A DNA stretch of 64,000 nucleotides from Harmonia axyridis (GCF_914767665.1 NC_059503.1:62328352-62392351); one strand, 5' to 3'; counted from the stretch's first letter, positions 35,301-44,218 are shown. Numbers and translations: made by a program. Notes: generated by a model not told the origin, from the letters alone.

Positions 35301-38300
35301 GAAGAATGAATTAATAATAATTCTCAAAAACTAATGACCTTTTAAGTCCTCAGGTATGTAATATCGCGTTGGTCTTTTTGTCCCAAGAACTTCATATAGA
35401 ACGGCTCATCTTTAATTGATATCAGTAGATATTTATTATGTTTGGATTCATTTGATGATTATGAAGAAAAAAAATTTTTTTTTGTGGTTACTCTATTCTA
35501 AACTCGATATACAGGGTGAGTCTTTGACTTGTACATATATTTTAACCGAAGGTTCCTGAGGTCAAAAGAAACACTTTTTTCATTTACCATTTTTTCCGAT
35601 TCGGCCCTGTTAAAAAGATATAGCCATTTTAAATTTTCAAAATGAGCTAATTCACCCCTGAAAACAGGAACACTGAAGTTTTCTCAAGCATAAGATATAC
35701 CTTTTGAACCTTGGAAATAAGCTACTAAATTAGAAAAACCATCATAAACTCACTTTTAACATTCCATTTGTTGAACAAAGTAGTGTTTATAATAAAATAA
35801 ATGAGTTATTCCAAATTCGTTGACGCTAAATATTAAATATTCTTCTCTTGATTTCTATTTCATTTTCGATAATTATAACGAATTGAGCTCGCTACCACCC
35901 ATATTAGCTCTGATACTCATAATTCATATCCATTCATTCATTATATTTCATTTATATGATATCGTTTTGTTTACAAGAATTGCCATTTAACCTTAAAATC
36001 TCAAATAAATAATATTGATCTGTGAAAGTTCTAACACAGACTATAGTAATCTGTGGTTTTAAGTTTGACTTTCAAATTTCGAGTGATGCCAAATATAAAC
36101 ACAGCAGTTCGTTTCGAATAATCTATGTTCTAACCTAAAATTTTAATTTACAGTTTACACTGTTATTGTTATAAGATATTTGTTATGAAATGAAGCATTT
36201 GATTCGTTCCAACTATCTCATAAAAATATTGAAATACATCAATATGTTTGAAGCCATCAGTATGAAAATATGGAAATATGTAAAATATTCTGGCTCTGTA
36301 ATCAATGGAAAATGTTAGACTCCACTTGTAATCAAATTTGTTCTTAATGTGTACCTACATTATAGCCAACTTTACTACTTAATTCATCTTGATTTTGGCA
36401 TTGAAAATAAAGGAGAAGTATTCAATTTAAATATCCACAATAGAACATCCAGTTTCTTTCAACTCACCTAATTTGTTTTCACATTAAAACAATTATGGCC
36501 CTTTTGGAAGTATGTCAATCATATGCTCTTAGGATGAATTTATGGAATAGCAAAAGAATAAAAGTATTCAATCTCAATCACATGAAAATTTGTCTAGTAT
36601 GTACCTAGTCCTAGTGGTATGTTTCGATGTGAGTTTGAATGAGCCGAAGAAGAATACAGTATTGTTCGATAGCAGCAGTCTTTAGTGGGATATTGATTGT
36701 TGTCATTATAATGGGACTATTTTGTGAAAACTTTTTTAAACATGGGCTTTATGAATAATCTGGACTTTTCAAAAAGAATGTTGATTTTAGTGAAGTATCT
36801 TCTTATTATCAGAGCTGTGCCAAAGCTCAGTAATTTGTTATCAAATCGAGGAGTTGAGGTGAGCTTATTCAAATAACTTTATTTTCAAACTAAGTTGGCT
36901 AGTACTTCAATTCTAAAATCTGAGACATGACATCATAGTAAATATTCATTTCTGTGGTTTTTTTTTCCACAACAGAACAGAGTTGCATTCAGCCAAAGTA
37001 CCCAATTTTTTGAATTTCACAGATAATTTTTTTTTTTTTAAGATCAAGTTATTCGAAAACGGCGCTTTGTACGAGAAAATATGAAGAATACTTTTATTTT
37101 TCAAATTAGCCAAATATTCTTCAATGAACGTTCAAATTACTCTTAAGAGTTGGTTTCTTCGAATTTCTGGTATTTTTATGGGATGTAATGTTCATAATAA
37201 AGAAACAGAAGAATGTGTATGGAATCTTGTGTTCGGATAAGATGTATCACTTAAAAAAAAGCTATATTTCAAAAATCATTTCCTTCGATAGAACCATTTA
37301 CGAGATATAGCTGAAAATCACATTTTTTTAACGATTTTCAACAGCCTGTATCTTTTTAACCGGGCCGAATCAGAAAAAATGGTAAAGGAAAAAAGTGTTT
37401 CTTTTGACCTCAGGAATCTTGGGTTAAAATATATGTACAAGTCAAAGGCTCACCCTGTATATTTTTCTGCTCTACAGTGTGTATATATATAGTTAATTTT
37501 TCTGTAAAATTCAATAGTTCCTGGGAACTTACTCATAATCAGTTATACTGTCGTAAGTATCCCTTTTCCACACAGTATGTATTTCTTTTTTCTTGTTTCA
37601 TTTTATATAGATATATGATGTTTCATATTAAACATTCTGCAAATAAATATTACTTACTTACTTACTATATTGAGTTGAGGAATCTTATCCCTTTGGAACT
37701 GAATGCGTGAAATATATACTGCCAGCCACGGTACTAAACGGCCAAGCATTTTGAGAATAATTTACTTTACGCACAACAGGTCTAGACAAAAATTGGAAAC
37801 TACTCACAAGGCTATCCGACAATTGAAAAAAAAAGTAGTTCGTGCCATTTGCAAAAATTGACTTTTTGACAATTTTTGAATGTACTTTTCAAAAAATTGC
37901 AGTGTCTTTCGGACCTCCTGGAGAGTGATTAGTAAATATGTAGAAGATTTGAAACTTTTCGGTAATTCAATAAAAAAAAACAACGTACAATTATCTCGAA
38001 AGGGTTTCAAGATATGATCTTTAGTGTAATCCATTATATCCATGTCAAAAAGTACCAAAGATAAATGATGGCAAGTGGAGTATTTTATAATAGGAATTTC
38101 ATAGAGGTTATAAGTATGATAAAAAATGGGCATTCCCAAATACAGGGTGGTATCTTGTTTCACCATTTTCGGACCAGCCTGTATAAACTAAAATTATTTA
38201 AACTTATGCCCTCAGTGCTATCGATCCCATCAGAATTTGTATCATTTTTCTAGCTCAAAAATTACAAGACTTAGCGACCTATCGAGCAGTATTGACTCAC

Positions 38301-41300
38301 CCTGTATATTGAGCATTTGCATATTTCAGGGATTATTGGTCCACTGCACTTTATATTAGTACTCACCGGCAGATCCGCCACAATTGGTATGTGATTGTTT
38401 TCCAATACTTCCTTAGGGCCTACTCCGCTAATATGCAGGAGTTTCACATTGTTTATGGGACCGGCTGTCAAAATTACCTCTTTGCGCACGCGGATGAACT
38501 TCTTGAACTTCCCGATCATGATTTCGACACCAGTAACTCTTTTATCCGGCGAGAACAGTATCCTAGTTGCTGTGGTGCCTAAAGCTGGGATAAAAACATG
38601 GAATATGTGAATATTAAATATGAATCTTACACACGCAGTCTGCTCACCCATTTGAAAATTTGTGCGATCCTTGATTGGACTGAGAAAAATTCGAGGCATG
38701 TTCATCCTAACGCCCTTCCAGCTAGCTACCAGCATATCTCTATATCCGAGATTCTTCCCTCTTGCCAGAGGTTTGTATCCAGCTGTTTTGTACATCTTCG
38801 AGAGCGGTAGACGTAGAAAATGATCGCTTTTGAAGTAACTGAGCGTCATGTTACCTTTTGTGCCAACATCGAAAGGCGTTGCCGTTTTTCCGACATATTT
38901 TTCCAGATTTGCGAAATATTTAGATACCACGCTCGACTTCCATTCGTCGAGGTCCCATCTATCGTAATCGAAGGCAGTTCCTGGAAAAGGTGATAATGAT
39001 ATGATGACATAATATATCAACAAGATTTTATGTTCCAAGATGCTAGTACTATTGTACTTTCTCTGCAAACGGCAGACTCGGAAGTATATGAATTTTTCCA
39101 CATAAACTCGAACTTAAAAAACTTAAAACCACGTTACTGCTCAGTTTAAAACGAAATTATAGATATTTCTATTCGAAAATCACCGATTTTTATGGGTATT
39201 ATTCATCGAAGGGCGCGTTTGGATTTTGCGAGAGAGCATATCCATTGGGAAGAGGCTGATTAGGAAAGAGTTCTCTTCACAGATGAGTCTAGATTCTGCC
39301 TCTACCATTGTGATCGACGTTCCCTTGTATACAGACGTCCACATGAAAGATATGCTCAGTGCACACTTTTCCAATCAGCCTCTTTCCAATGGATATGCTC
39401 TCTCGCAAAATCCGAACGCGCCCTTCGATGGGCTGGGGTAAGAGCTGGGCCTCTTGCCGCGACACGAGGCTTTAAATCATATTCTCTGAGGCGATTTCTT
39501 ATTGTCTGAGTGCTAATTTGCACCCCATGAGTTTGCTCAAGCTGATTTTGAAGGAGGCGAGCGGTTGCAAACCGTTGTCTCAACGAAGAAACTCTCAAGT
39601 AACGTTCTTTTGACATGGTTGGCAATGTGTTGATTACAGGTAGAATTCTATAGAAAATTGAGGAGATTCTATTGTTGATCTTGAGGTTCAAATACTTCAA
39701 CATAATTTTGGTATTTTTTCATTGATTCCCGAATTACAGTTGAAGAAATACCTTGTGTCATTCTCGGAGCTAAGTGAACTCATATCTTCAATATTTTTGA
39801 ATAAATACCTCTGTGATAGTGCATATTATTGATCGTCGCTGTACCGCCCAACACCTTTCCCCTTGACATAAGACACCTTCCATCCATGAAACCCTTACAG
39901 GCGTAGTTTTCTGTTTCTGTAAGAAAGCGCCAATCTTCCTCTGAGTTTTCCAACGTGAAAAAGAGGAACGGCACGTCGGTGGTAGGCGAAGGGTAACCTC
40001 CCGTCTCCAGAAGTAAGACACTGAACTCCGATGATTCTGAGAGACGATTGGTTAGTATACAACCGGATGTGCTGGCTCCAACGATGATGAAGTCGTACGT
40101 GGGACTGGCAGGAAGCTGCGAAAAAAGGAGATATTTGATGAGAACACCACCACGTGACTGCTCAGTTCAAAACAAAATTAGTGATATTTCTACCCACAAA
40201 TCACAAATGGTGTTTTCACGTAATTCCTATCTACTATTACAATATTTTCAATTCGCAAATGAAAATAAAACTAATAATTTTGGTAATTAGTTAAAGAATT
40301 GAAGGTATGGTATCCCTACAAAGCACTGATGTATTCAAAAAATATTCGTAAAAGAATTCCTACAAAACATCATTACAGAAGAGGCTGAACCCTAATTTTG
40401 TGAAAATGTATAAAATGACTGGCAAAGTGCAACCTTTCGACGAAAGTTGGAACTATTGTAAAATTCCTAACTTCCACTATCATATTCAATCATTCTGGCA
40501 ACACCGGTCATAATTCTTGCCCCTTCATCAAAATAATAAACATAGATAGAGGGAGCATATATCATTTTTAATAGGCAAATTTTGTCCTCAACATGAACTA
40601 TTAAATCTGGCATGAAGCGCGCGGAAATGAAAACATCAGTGAAACGATATTTCTCTCAAATCGCGATTTTCTCCACAAAGAACGCACTTTTTATGTCCCA
40701 TAGTGAATCAACGTTTCATATTAAATCAAAATATATTGAAACGAATACCTAAATATATAAGAATTCAGAAAACAAACTTCAAGCGCGCCAAACGACGTGA
40801 AACAACCGATGACACTAGGAGAGCAAAAGTTGCCAAACCTTGGATTTCAGCAGGTAGATACAGAAAATAATGAATATTTTACTAATTTTAAATTCGACAA
40901 TTGGGAGAAATATCGGATTCCAAATATTCAAATTTGCATATTCAATCACTCAAATAAATACATTTCTTTCAATATAATATAAATTTACGATATATGAAGG
41001 GGAAATTGTGGATTTGAAAATATATCACAATCCAACAACGTTATCTAACCATGTTGGGAACATGTAAAAATTGCGTATACTTCCTCTATCTATGTTTTCT
41101 ACTCTATGGTAAATTCCAATAAAATAAGGAAAGCTCTGACGTGGACTCAGAATCTTTTGGGTTCTTATTCATTCATGTAAAACTGCATATAGGGATATGC
41201 AGTTACCTATATATCTACAGGGTGAGTCTTTAACTTGTATCTTTATTTCAACCGAAGATTCCTGAGGTTGAAAAAATTGTTTATTTTGACCTCAAAAATC

Positions 41301-44218
41301 ACCGGTGTGAATTTGGCAGACCGTTTCCAGCAGACTGTTTGACGGAAACACCCGAAGGCGGTGACCAGTGGCGTGCGGCAAAAAGACGATTTATTATGGA
41401 ACTATTCACTAGATCGGATAGAAATTCAGGAAGTGGGTTTCGTATAGTATTCAGAGTATCCGTTGGAGGAAATATTGATTTTCTACAGATCTCGGGATAT
41501 TTTAGCATCGTTTTTATTCAAAATTTCATCAGTCTAACTTGAAAAAAATTCATATCTACGGAAGTACGCGTCGGAGCACAACCATATTTGGAATGTAGAT
41601 AACTATTAGCGATGTGAATAAACTGTGGAAAGATGATTGACTTCCCTTGGGATCCAGGGGAAGTTTTTCCAACCCTTATATTTCTAAAATTCGTAACTCT
41701 GAAAGTACGCTTCGGAGCATAACCATATTTGGAATGTAGATTACTATTGGCGATGTGAATAAACTGTGAAAAGATGATTGACTTCCCTAGGGATCCAGGG
41801 GTAGTTTTTCCAACCCTTATATTTCGAAAATTCGTAACTCCGAAAGTACGCTTTGGAGCATAACCATATTTGGAATGTAGATTACTATTAACGATGTAAA
41901 TGAACTGTGAAAAAATGATTGACTTCCCTAGGGATCCAGGGGTAGTTTTTCCGACCCTTATATTCCGAAAATTCGTAACTTCGGAAATACGCGTCGGAGC
42001 ACAACCATAATGGAATGATTACCGATTTTACATTTCCAGATATGCAACTTATCGAAACGTGCTTTATCTGTGAAAGAAAGTTTTTCAATGGGAAGACCAT
42101 TACGTCTCAGATAGATAGGTATTCGTTTATTTTTTATAACTCAGCATCATGCATTGCTTCGGTCGGCAACTTCTGTATAGAAAGAATTTCTAAGGGGTTG
42201 TTTGTCAAAGATAACCATAACATTCAAATTTTATTGACACCACCTGTCAGGTAGATTTTCAGTAGTTGAACACTATGGTACAATAGAAATATTATTAATT
42301 TTTTGTATAAGGTATGGTTGAGCACGTTCCAAAAACCGACAAAGTTGCAAACAGATGCTGCTATTGCTCTGTCGTGTAAAATAAGCTATTATGTAACTAG
42401 GAAAACGTTTTATTTCCGTAAAATGAATGTTTTGTTACTGAATTATATCTTCTTTATCAAGTTTCAAATAAGGTAAAAAACCATTATACTTTCTGGAAAC
42501 GACATTTTTAGTTCTAACTGAAAATCAATAGAAACTATTCGATCTGTAATTACCTTAGAAAACTTGAAAAAAATGAATGTTCCCCTAAATCTGATACTGA
42601 AACAAGATTCAAACCAAAATTATTGAAACAATCTGAATCTACCGAAACATATCGATTTTTGGATACGAAATCAATCGATCGCATTGAATTTGGAGTGGCA
42701 GCCCTCCGAAAACAACAATCTGGCTCCGGTATCAATTCACACCGTTAATAGTAATCTACATTCCAAATATGGTTATGCTCCGACGCGTATTTACGAATTT
42801 TCGAAATCTAAGGGTTGGAAAAACTACCCCTGGATCCCTAGGGAAGTCAATCATTTTTTCACAGTTCATTTACATCGTTAATAGTAATCTACATTCCAAA
42901 TATGGTTGTGCTCCGACGTGTATTTCCAAAGTTACGAATTTTCGGAATATAAGGGTCGGAAAAACTACCTCTGGATCCCTAGGGAAGTCAATCATTTTTT
43001 CGCAGTTCATTTACATCGTTAATAGTAATCTACATTCCAAATATGGTTATGCTCCAAAGCGTACTTTCGGAGTTACGAATTTTCGAAATATAAGGGTTGG
43101 AAAAACTACCTCTGGATCCCTAGGGAAGTCAATCATCTTTTCACAGTTTATTCACATCGCCAATAGTAATCTACATTCCAAATATGGTTATGCTCCGAAG
43201 CGTACTTTCAGAGTTACGAATTTTAGAAATATAAGGGTTGGAAAAACTTCCCCTGGATCCCAAGGGAAGTCAATCATCTTTCCACAGTTTATTCACATCG
43301 CTAATAGTTATCTACATTCCAAATATGGTTGTGCTCCGACGCGTACTTCCGTAGATATGAATTTTTCAAGTTAGACTGATGAAATTTTGAATAAAAACGA
43401 TGCTAAAATATCCCGAGATCTGTAGAAAATCAATATTTCCTCCAACGGATACTCTGAATACTATACGAAACCCACTTCCTGAATTTCTATCCGATCTAGT
43501 GAATAGTTCCATAATAAATCGTCTTTTTGCCGCACGCCACTGGTCACCGCCTTCGGGTGTTTCCGTCAAACAGTCTGCTGGAAACGGTCTGCCAAATTCA
43601 CACCGGTTCAAAAATCTTCGTTCGGTTGAATTATATGTACAAGTCAAAAACTCATCCTGTATATAGGTGTGCTATTGGCTCATTGTATTATGCATTGAAA
43701 CAAAGCATGAAAATACAGGTTGAGTGACTAATACAGTCATGAATTGGTTTTATACAATATTAAATGATTATTATAATCATAATGGTAGAATGAGGCTTAT
43801 TAGGATATATGTTCATATGAACTTTTTTCTTGACAAAAGAAAGAAAATAAATAAATACTACTCATCTGTAGTGGCCACATAAGTGTATATAAATATAGGA
43901 AGGAAAAAGAGTAAGGACACACCCTCAGAGAAGAGGTATATATTTTCATAAACTATACCCTCATATAAATTAGTAGAATGGAGTTTTTCTTTGCTATCAT
44001 GACAGAAAGGAACGATAAAGAAATTTTTGTAGAAAAATTATTTGTTAAATTTATTTCAGAATACTTACCTTTAGAAGAGTTTGACTATAGTCTTTAGGAT
44101 ACATATCTTGATCCCCAAATTGAATCACGTTCTGATAAATAGCAGTGATCAGCATGATGACAGCTTGTCCTAGTGCCCCTTTGACTGGGTCCAGTACGTG
44201 AAGGTAGGATAGATCCAT
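20050..44218 (-). CDS. GMC oxidoreductase-like gene B, seven exons, catalytic His lost
   Basis: Member of the FAD-dependent glucose-methanol-choline family (insect glucose dehydrogenase-like). Coding exons, in gene order: 44069-44218, 39809-40115, 38648-38980, 38367-38578, 32229-32579, 25762-26036, then 23549-23819 or 20050-20347. All junctions show GT-AG and keep phase (0, 1, 1, 0, 0, 2). The product is 632 or 641 residues, near the family norm. It has an FAD-binding motif GASTSG at 63-68 (GAGSAG in gene A) and signature 1 GKVLGGTATINN at about 135-146. Signature 2 is diverged (GPINNVKLLHISGVG at 303-317; gene A has GAIGSPQILMLSGIG). The catalytic His is Thr555 or Lys555 depending on the last exon. 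Introns of 0.8 to 6 kb are packed with transposons. Function is inferred to be non-catalytic or altered; no signal peptide is evident in exon 1. Splicing is by inspection only. Confidence 0.82.
20910..21855 (-). mobile_element. Tc1/mariner-superfamily element, second copy
   Basis: Left end AAGAGTGTTTTTTTAGAGC, right end inverse-like GAAAAACACCCGTTAT. Uninterrupted version of the element at 13995. Lies between the two alternative last exons of gene B. Confidence 0.82.
21014..21679 (-). pseudogene. Transposase remnant with in-frame amber
   Basis: First frame: SDEAHFWLNGYVNKQNC (first catalytic Asp), LTVWCALWAGGIIGPYFF, ELWFQQDDATCHTARA (second Asp), ending FGPVN then TAG. The same frame continues after the TAG with SCDLTPLDYFLWG (third acidic position Asp) and a C-terminal part ending RGGHMPEIIFKM. 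Thus one nonsense codon splits an otherwise readable catalytic domain; the HTH N-terminus is absent. Confidence 0.85.
22240..23145 (-). repeat. LTR-like repeat, left copy (inverted)
   Basis: About 900 bp, matching 24583-25472 in inverse orientation. Read in its own direction it starts TG-AGGATCCAGTTATTGTTCCC and ends near TTTATAACA, i.e. TG...CA ends as in LTRs. The middle is rich in AAGACGAG-type repeats. The frame at 22626-22997 is open but not shared intact by the other copy, so no protein is called. No clear target duplication. Confidence 0.65.
23549..23819 (-). CDS. GMC gene B, proximal last exon (variant 1)
   Basis: After a TATTGTTACAG acceptor, encodes CLIENLGCPPRTCSSTCKMG, DPKFKVRGVDGIRIAD and a Lys-rich tail ending EHKM. 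Compared with gene A (VYHPVGTCKMG ... SGNTNAP), the catalytic His is Thr555 and the second position (Asn595 in gene A) is Arg599. AATAAA lies about 20 bp past the stop (minus strand, 23524-23529). It is flanked on both sides by inverted LTR-like repeats. Confidence 0.75.
24000..24290 (+). pseudogene. LINE 3' fragment, relative of the 9-kb LINE
   Basis: Nucleotide similarity to 9820-10110, including the VIRTAVGA coding stretch and the following charged tail (EALKEHDN-like). Many indels. Confidence 0.7.
24583..25472 (+). repeat. LTR-like repeat, right copy
   Basis: Inverse partner of 22240-23145, diverged by many substitutions and small indels. The two copies flank gene B exon 23549-23819 and LINE debris. 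No retroviral-type coding region lies between them, so these are best read as two solo LTR-like insertions or one inverted segmental duplication. Confidence 0.65.
25762..26036 (-). CDS. GMC gene B, exon 6
   Basis: Starts VRNIMLFNPTLIAPVSRGEI; the P-SRG motif matches the LLNPKSRGKVLL region of gene A. Ends NCRNFKFCSEYYF, aligned with KCKKFKFGSDDYW. The donor CAG|GTGAGA leaves two bases (AG) of an Arg codon, completed by either last exon. Confidence 0.8.
26056..26076. repeat. Short TTAGG interstitial run
   Basis: Four adjacent TAGGT units just upstream (minus sense) of gene B exon 6, flanked by a duplicated GTGTTTTTATTGTAGGTTA. TTAGG is the usual insect telomere unit; a run this short is likely chance or slippage. 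Confidence 0.5.
26170..27739. mobile_element. Foldback element carrying transposase C-terminus
   Basis: Near-perfect inverted arms of over 700 bp around a short loop at about 26990-27020; ends CAGGGTGTCCCATAAGTGG and inverse, TA-flanked. The left arm has about 85 bp missing from the right arm. On the minus strand at about 26873-27010 it reads EELRERVFDAARTIS, then NRNFIKRCHLCIRVRGK and QFEHLL and stop. This is the usual C-terminal ending of a Tc1/mariner-superfamily transposase. Lies in gene B intron 5. Confidence 0.88.
27755..27890 (-). pseudogene. LINE RT fragment
   Basis: Reads FAKTFDTFDHNLLCAKFSSF, a diverged form of the FSKAFDTVDH reverse transcriptase block. Only this motif remains. 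Confidence 0.7.
28030..28610 (+). pseudogene. LINE RNase H and Cys-His tail
   Basis: First frame IWVPSHICIKGNEKADQAAK is the end of an RNase H domain (the His and last Asp region). After a stop, RRLRIGHSQISHQHLL then CTTCNTDITIQHIITEC, the terminal Cys-Cys-His-Cys motif of I/Jockey-type LINEs. Ends with a (TTTCAA)n run at about 28515-28540. Confidence 0.82.
28745..28902 (-). pseudogene. Start of LINE ORF2 (endonuclease)
   Basis: ATG at 28902, MSIIESVLEEKMGAFINL, then a stop, then LNIFHFNTHSVKKKL, which resembles the beginning of an apurinic-type LINE endonuclease. Broken after that. It lies about 160 bp beyond the ORF1 stop in the same orientation. Confidence 0.5.
29063..29689 (-). CDS. LINE ORF1-like protein, intact 208 codons
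   Basis: Predicted nucleic-acid-binding ORF1 protein of a non-LTR retrotransposon. Residues about 25-75 are charged heptad-like sequence (LEKLTEKVLEKI, KLEQLQQENKK), a probable coiled coil. From NVIIFGVPET on, it resembles an RRM-like fold (RPILIKF, NIVVKEDLTKKRIELL). Ends QSVLPRG. ATG is preceded by untranslated sequence with stops. Complete and undisrupted, unlike the ORF2 remnant downstream. Lies in gene B intron 5, same strand as gene B. A domesticated origin is possible but not indicated. Confidence 0.75.
   Translation of the reverse strand: MVLSRETRAEIKAVVKETIMAILDSYLEKLTEKVLEKIRGNMQSESEEIELKLKETETKLEQLQQENKKANVIIFGVPETQNSNPTENITTICKDKNINIAERAILTCHRLGKKTENKTRPILIKFTDEFHCNQFIYSRKQFLGTNIVVKEDLTKKRIELLKYATMKLGNKKVWTIGGVIKTKTKSGIISVNKKEVIDNITQSVLPRG
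29750..29942 (+). repeat. Possible LINE 3' end with (AATA)n tail
   Basis: Sequence ending GTCGAAGCGGCAAACTAATAAATAAATAAA resembles the simple-repeat 3' tail of an insect non-LTR element in plus orientation. No coding part is attached. Confidence 0.35.
30059..31338 (+). mobile_element. mariner element, copy 1, full length
   Basis: 1280 bp with TA on each side and inverted ends based on GTGTGAATAAGTCTTTCCCG. Contains one uninterrupted transposase gene. Inserted in gene B intron 5 in the opposite orientation to the gene. Confidence 0.95.
30227..31264 (+). CDS. mariner transposase, intact, DD34D
   Basis: 345 residues from ATG (MSKFEPSRR), the normal mariner length. The N-terminal half holds paired HTH motifs (SVRGWFRRFKSGDFDVEDKE; ELAEALGVDRTTISKRL), followed by the linker WVPYELK. 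The catalytic triad is Asp in TGDEKWI, Asp in LQHDNAHPH, and Asp in SPDIAPSDYH, with 34 residues between the last two. Motifs YSPD-APSDYH and GVVYYELLK are family hallmarks; overall it is closest in feel to the cecropia/mauritiana-type subfamilies. No frameshift or stop. One visible oddity is HDNAHPH where most relatives, and copy 2, have HDNARPH. It performs cut-and-paste transposition into TA. Confidence 0.95.
   Translation: MSKFEPSRRHLREVSLYWFNLKKSAAEEHRLLQEAYGEGCVDDSSVRGWFRRFKSGDFDVEDKERSGRPQIFEDQELATLLDEDSCQTQEELAEALGVDRTTISKRLKAMGMIQKQGNWVPYELKLRYVERRFFTCEQLLQRHKRKGFLHRIVTGDEKWIRYDNQKRRKSWGLPGHASSSTANPNIHGAKLMLCIWWDQLGVVYYELLKPNERITGEVYRRQLMRLSRALREKRPQYSDRHDKVILQHDNAHPHVAQPVKTYLETLKWEVLPHPPYSPDIAPSDYHRFRSMTHGLADQHFHSYEEVKKWVDDWIEAKPVEFFRNGIRMLPERWGKVVASDDQYFQ
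31339..31689. other. Spacer with GAAACGTCGAC motif
   Basis: Holds GATGATAAATGTCCGAAACG at 31388-31407, a phrase often found at 3' ends of insect retroelements. Otherwise nothing. Confidence 0.4.
31690..32110 (+). pseudogene. LINE RNase H domain fragment
   Basis: Open for about 140 codons. FLQTEIMAVYVCAQECLK gives the Glu region, then IYITTDSQTTLRSL gives the catalytic Asp region. LLWVPGHCGVEGNERADDAK gives the final His and Asp. This is the RNase H of an R1/I/Jockey-type LINE polyprotein; the RT upstream and the zinc-knuckle tail downstream are missing. Confidence 0.88.
32229..32579 (-). CDS. GMC gene B, exon 5 (substrate domain)
   Basis: 117 codons, phase 0 at both ends (CTTCAG acceptor, GTGAGC donor). 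Starts VGKNLQVHM, where active relatives have VG-NLQDH, so the usual Asp is Val. It has five Cys near its start (CCGQCLNCSTPDC), which is unusual for the family. Contains TNIGINDFVAYISTNQRRR. Confidence 0.8.
32762..34045 (+). mobile_element. mariner element, copy 2
   Basis: 1284 bp, TA-flanked; ends TCAGGTGTGTGAATAAG and exact inverse CTTATTCACACACCTGA. Nearly identical to copy 1, in gene B intron 4, same orientation as copy 1. Confidence 0.95.
32934..33969 (+). pseudogene. mariner transposase, two 1-bp deletions
   Basis: Same protein as copy 1 up to AKPNI. A single T is missing from the ATTCATGG stretch at about 33489, and another base is missing at about 33526 (GGGACC-GCTAGG). The net shift breaks the frame between the first and second catalytic Asp. 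The downstream frame still reads VVYYELLK through HDNARPH and SPDIAPSDYH to the normal end. Confidence 0.93.
34046..35511. other. Gene B intron 4, AT-rich
   Basis: No exon, ORF or clear repeat recognised between mariner copy 2 and the next foldback element. Confidence 0.5.
35512..37457. mobile_element. 1.95-kb element, CAGGGTGAGTC ends
   Basis: Inverted terminal arms of about 130 bp (CAGGGTGAGTCTTTGACTTG at the left, inverse at the right), TA-flanked. The 1.7-kb interior is non-coding and matches the interior of 52388-54534, so these are two copies of one non-autonomous family. Confidence 0.88.
37458..38142. other. Intron remainder
   Basis: Part of gene B intron 4. A (TTAC)n run lies at about 37650-37670. 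Nothing coding. Confidence 0.5.
38143..38304. mobile_element. 162-bp MITE, CAGGGTG ends
   Basis: TA then CAGGGTGGTATCTTG at the left and GACTCACCCTG then TA at the right. No long arms. It sits about 60 bp past the exon 4 donor of gene B. Confidence 0.6.
38367..38578 (-). CDS. GMC gene B, exon 4 (signature 2 region)
   Basis: Encodes TRILFSPDKRVTGVEI, RKEVILTAGPINNVKLLHIS and GVGPKEVLE, ending ADLP|GTGAGT. The GMC signature-2 core normally reads GAI-SPQ-L-LSG-G. Here SPQ is replaced by NVK, another departure from the active-enzyme consensus. Confidence 0.82.
38648..38980 (-). CDS. GMC gene B, exon 3
   Basis: Starts TAFDYDRWDLDEWK after a CCTTTTCCAG acceptor, completing the RG-x-DYD-W block of the family. 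Contains GYRDMLVASWKGVRMNMPR. Ends phase 1 at a GTGAGC donor, 69 bp from exon 4. Confidence 0.82.
39194..39610. mobile_element. Two Tc1-like fragments head to head
   Basis: 39194-39360 matches the transposase region around DFAREHIHWEEADW to HERYAQC in plus sense. 39363-39610 matches the preceding and overlapping part in minus sense. They share about 65 bp in inverse, giving a hairpin. The family is the same as the copies at 5081, 6535 and 60345. Located in gene B intron 2. Confidence 0.85.
39809..40115 (-). CDS. GMC gene B, exon 2 (FAD-binding)
   Basis: Follows a TTTTTTCGCAG acceptor. Encodes YDFIIVGASTSGCILTNRLS (dinucleotide-binding fold), the LLLETGGYP motif, and SRGKVLGGTATINNMHYHRG, which is GMC signature 1. 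Ends in phase 1 at AGAG|GTATTT. Gene A has an intron after the ...SATSD position that this exon lacks. Confidence 0.85.
40116..41217 (-). other. Intron 1 of gene B, proximal part
   Basis: AT-rich intron sequence with no recognised exon. The rest of the 3.95-kb intron is the foldback element at 41218-43659 and a 0.4-kb AT-rich remainder up to the exon-1 donor. Confidence 0.5.
41560..42005. repeat. 141-bp tandem repeat, left array, about 3 units
   Basis: Units share CCCTAGGGATCCAGGGGTAG and CATATTTGGAATGTAGAT. Inverse of the array at 42740-43360. Confidence 0.88.
42740..43360. repeat. 141-bp tandem repeat, right array, 4-5 units
   Basis: The unit is a multiple of three, so a 201-codon frame runs through it as a 47-residue repeat (contains VTNFRNIRVGKTT). 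The period and the inverse partner show it is satellite DNA, not a protein gene. Confidence 0.9.
44069..44218 (-). CDS. GMC gene B, coding exon 1
   Basis: ATG to AAG|GTAAGT, exactly 50 codons. Contains ALGQAVIMLITAIYQN and the segment DMYPKDYSQTLL, aligning with FLALINTLFASQ and DIYPPNYGETL in gene A. This confirms the start of the family-conserved region. An upstream non-coding exon is possible but was not located. Confidence 0.8.

Larger units (their letters stand above)
41218..43659. mobile_element. 2.4-kb foldback element with satellite arms
   Basis: Ends CAGGGTGAGTCTTTAACTTG and inverse, TA-flanked. The outer arms of about 340 bp are near-perfect inverse copies. The inner arms are tandem arrays of a 141-bp unit, in inverse orientation on the two sides. 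A unique centre of about 730 bp lies at 42010-42740. Located in gene B intron 1. Confidence 0.9.

Noticed and set aside
42769..43374. 201-codon ORF with 47-residue repeats
   Set aside because: It is a frame through a 141-bp satellite whose inverse copy occurs at 41560-42005; no independent coding evidence.
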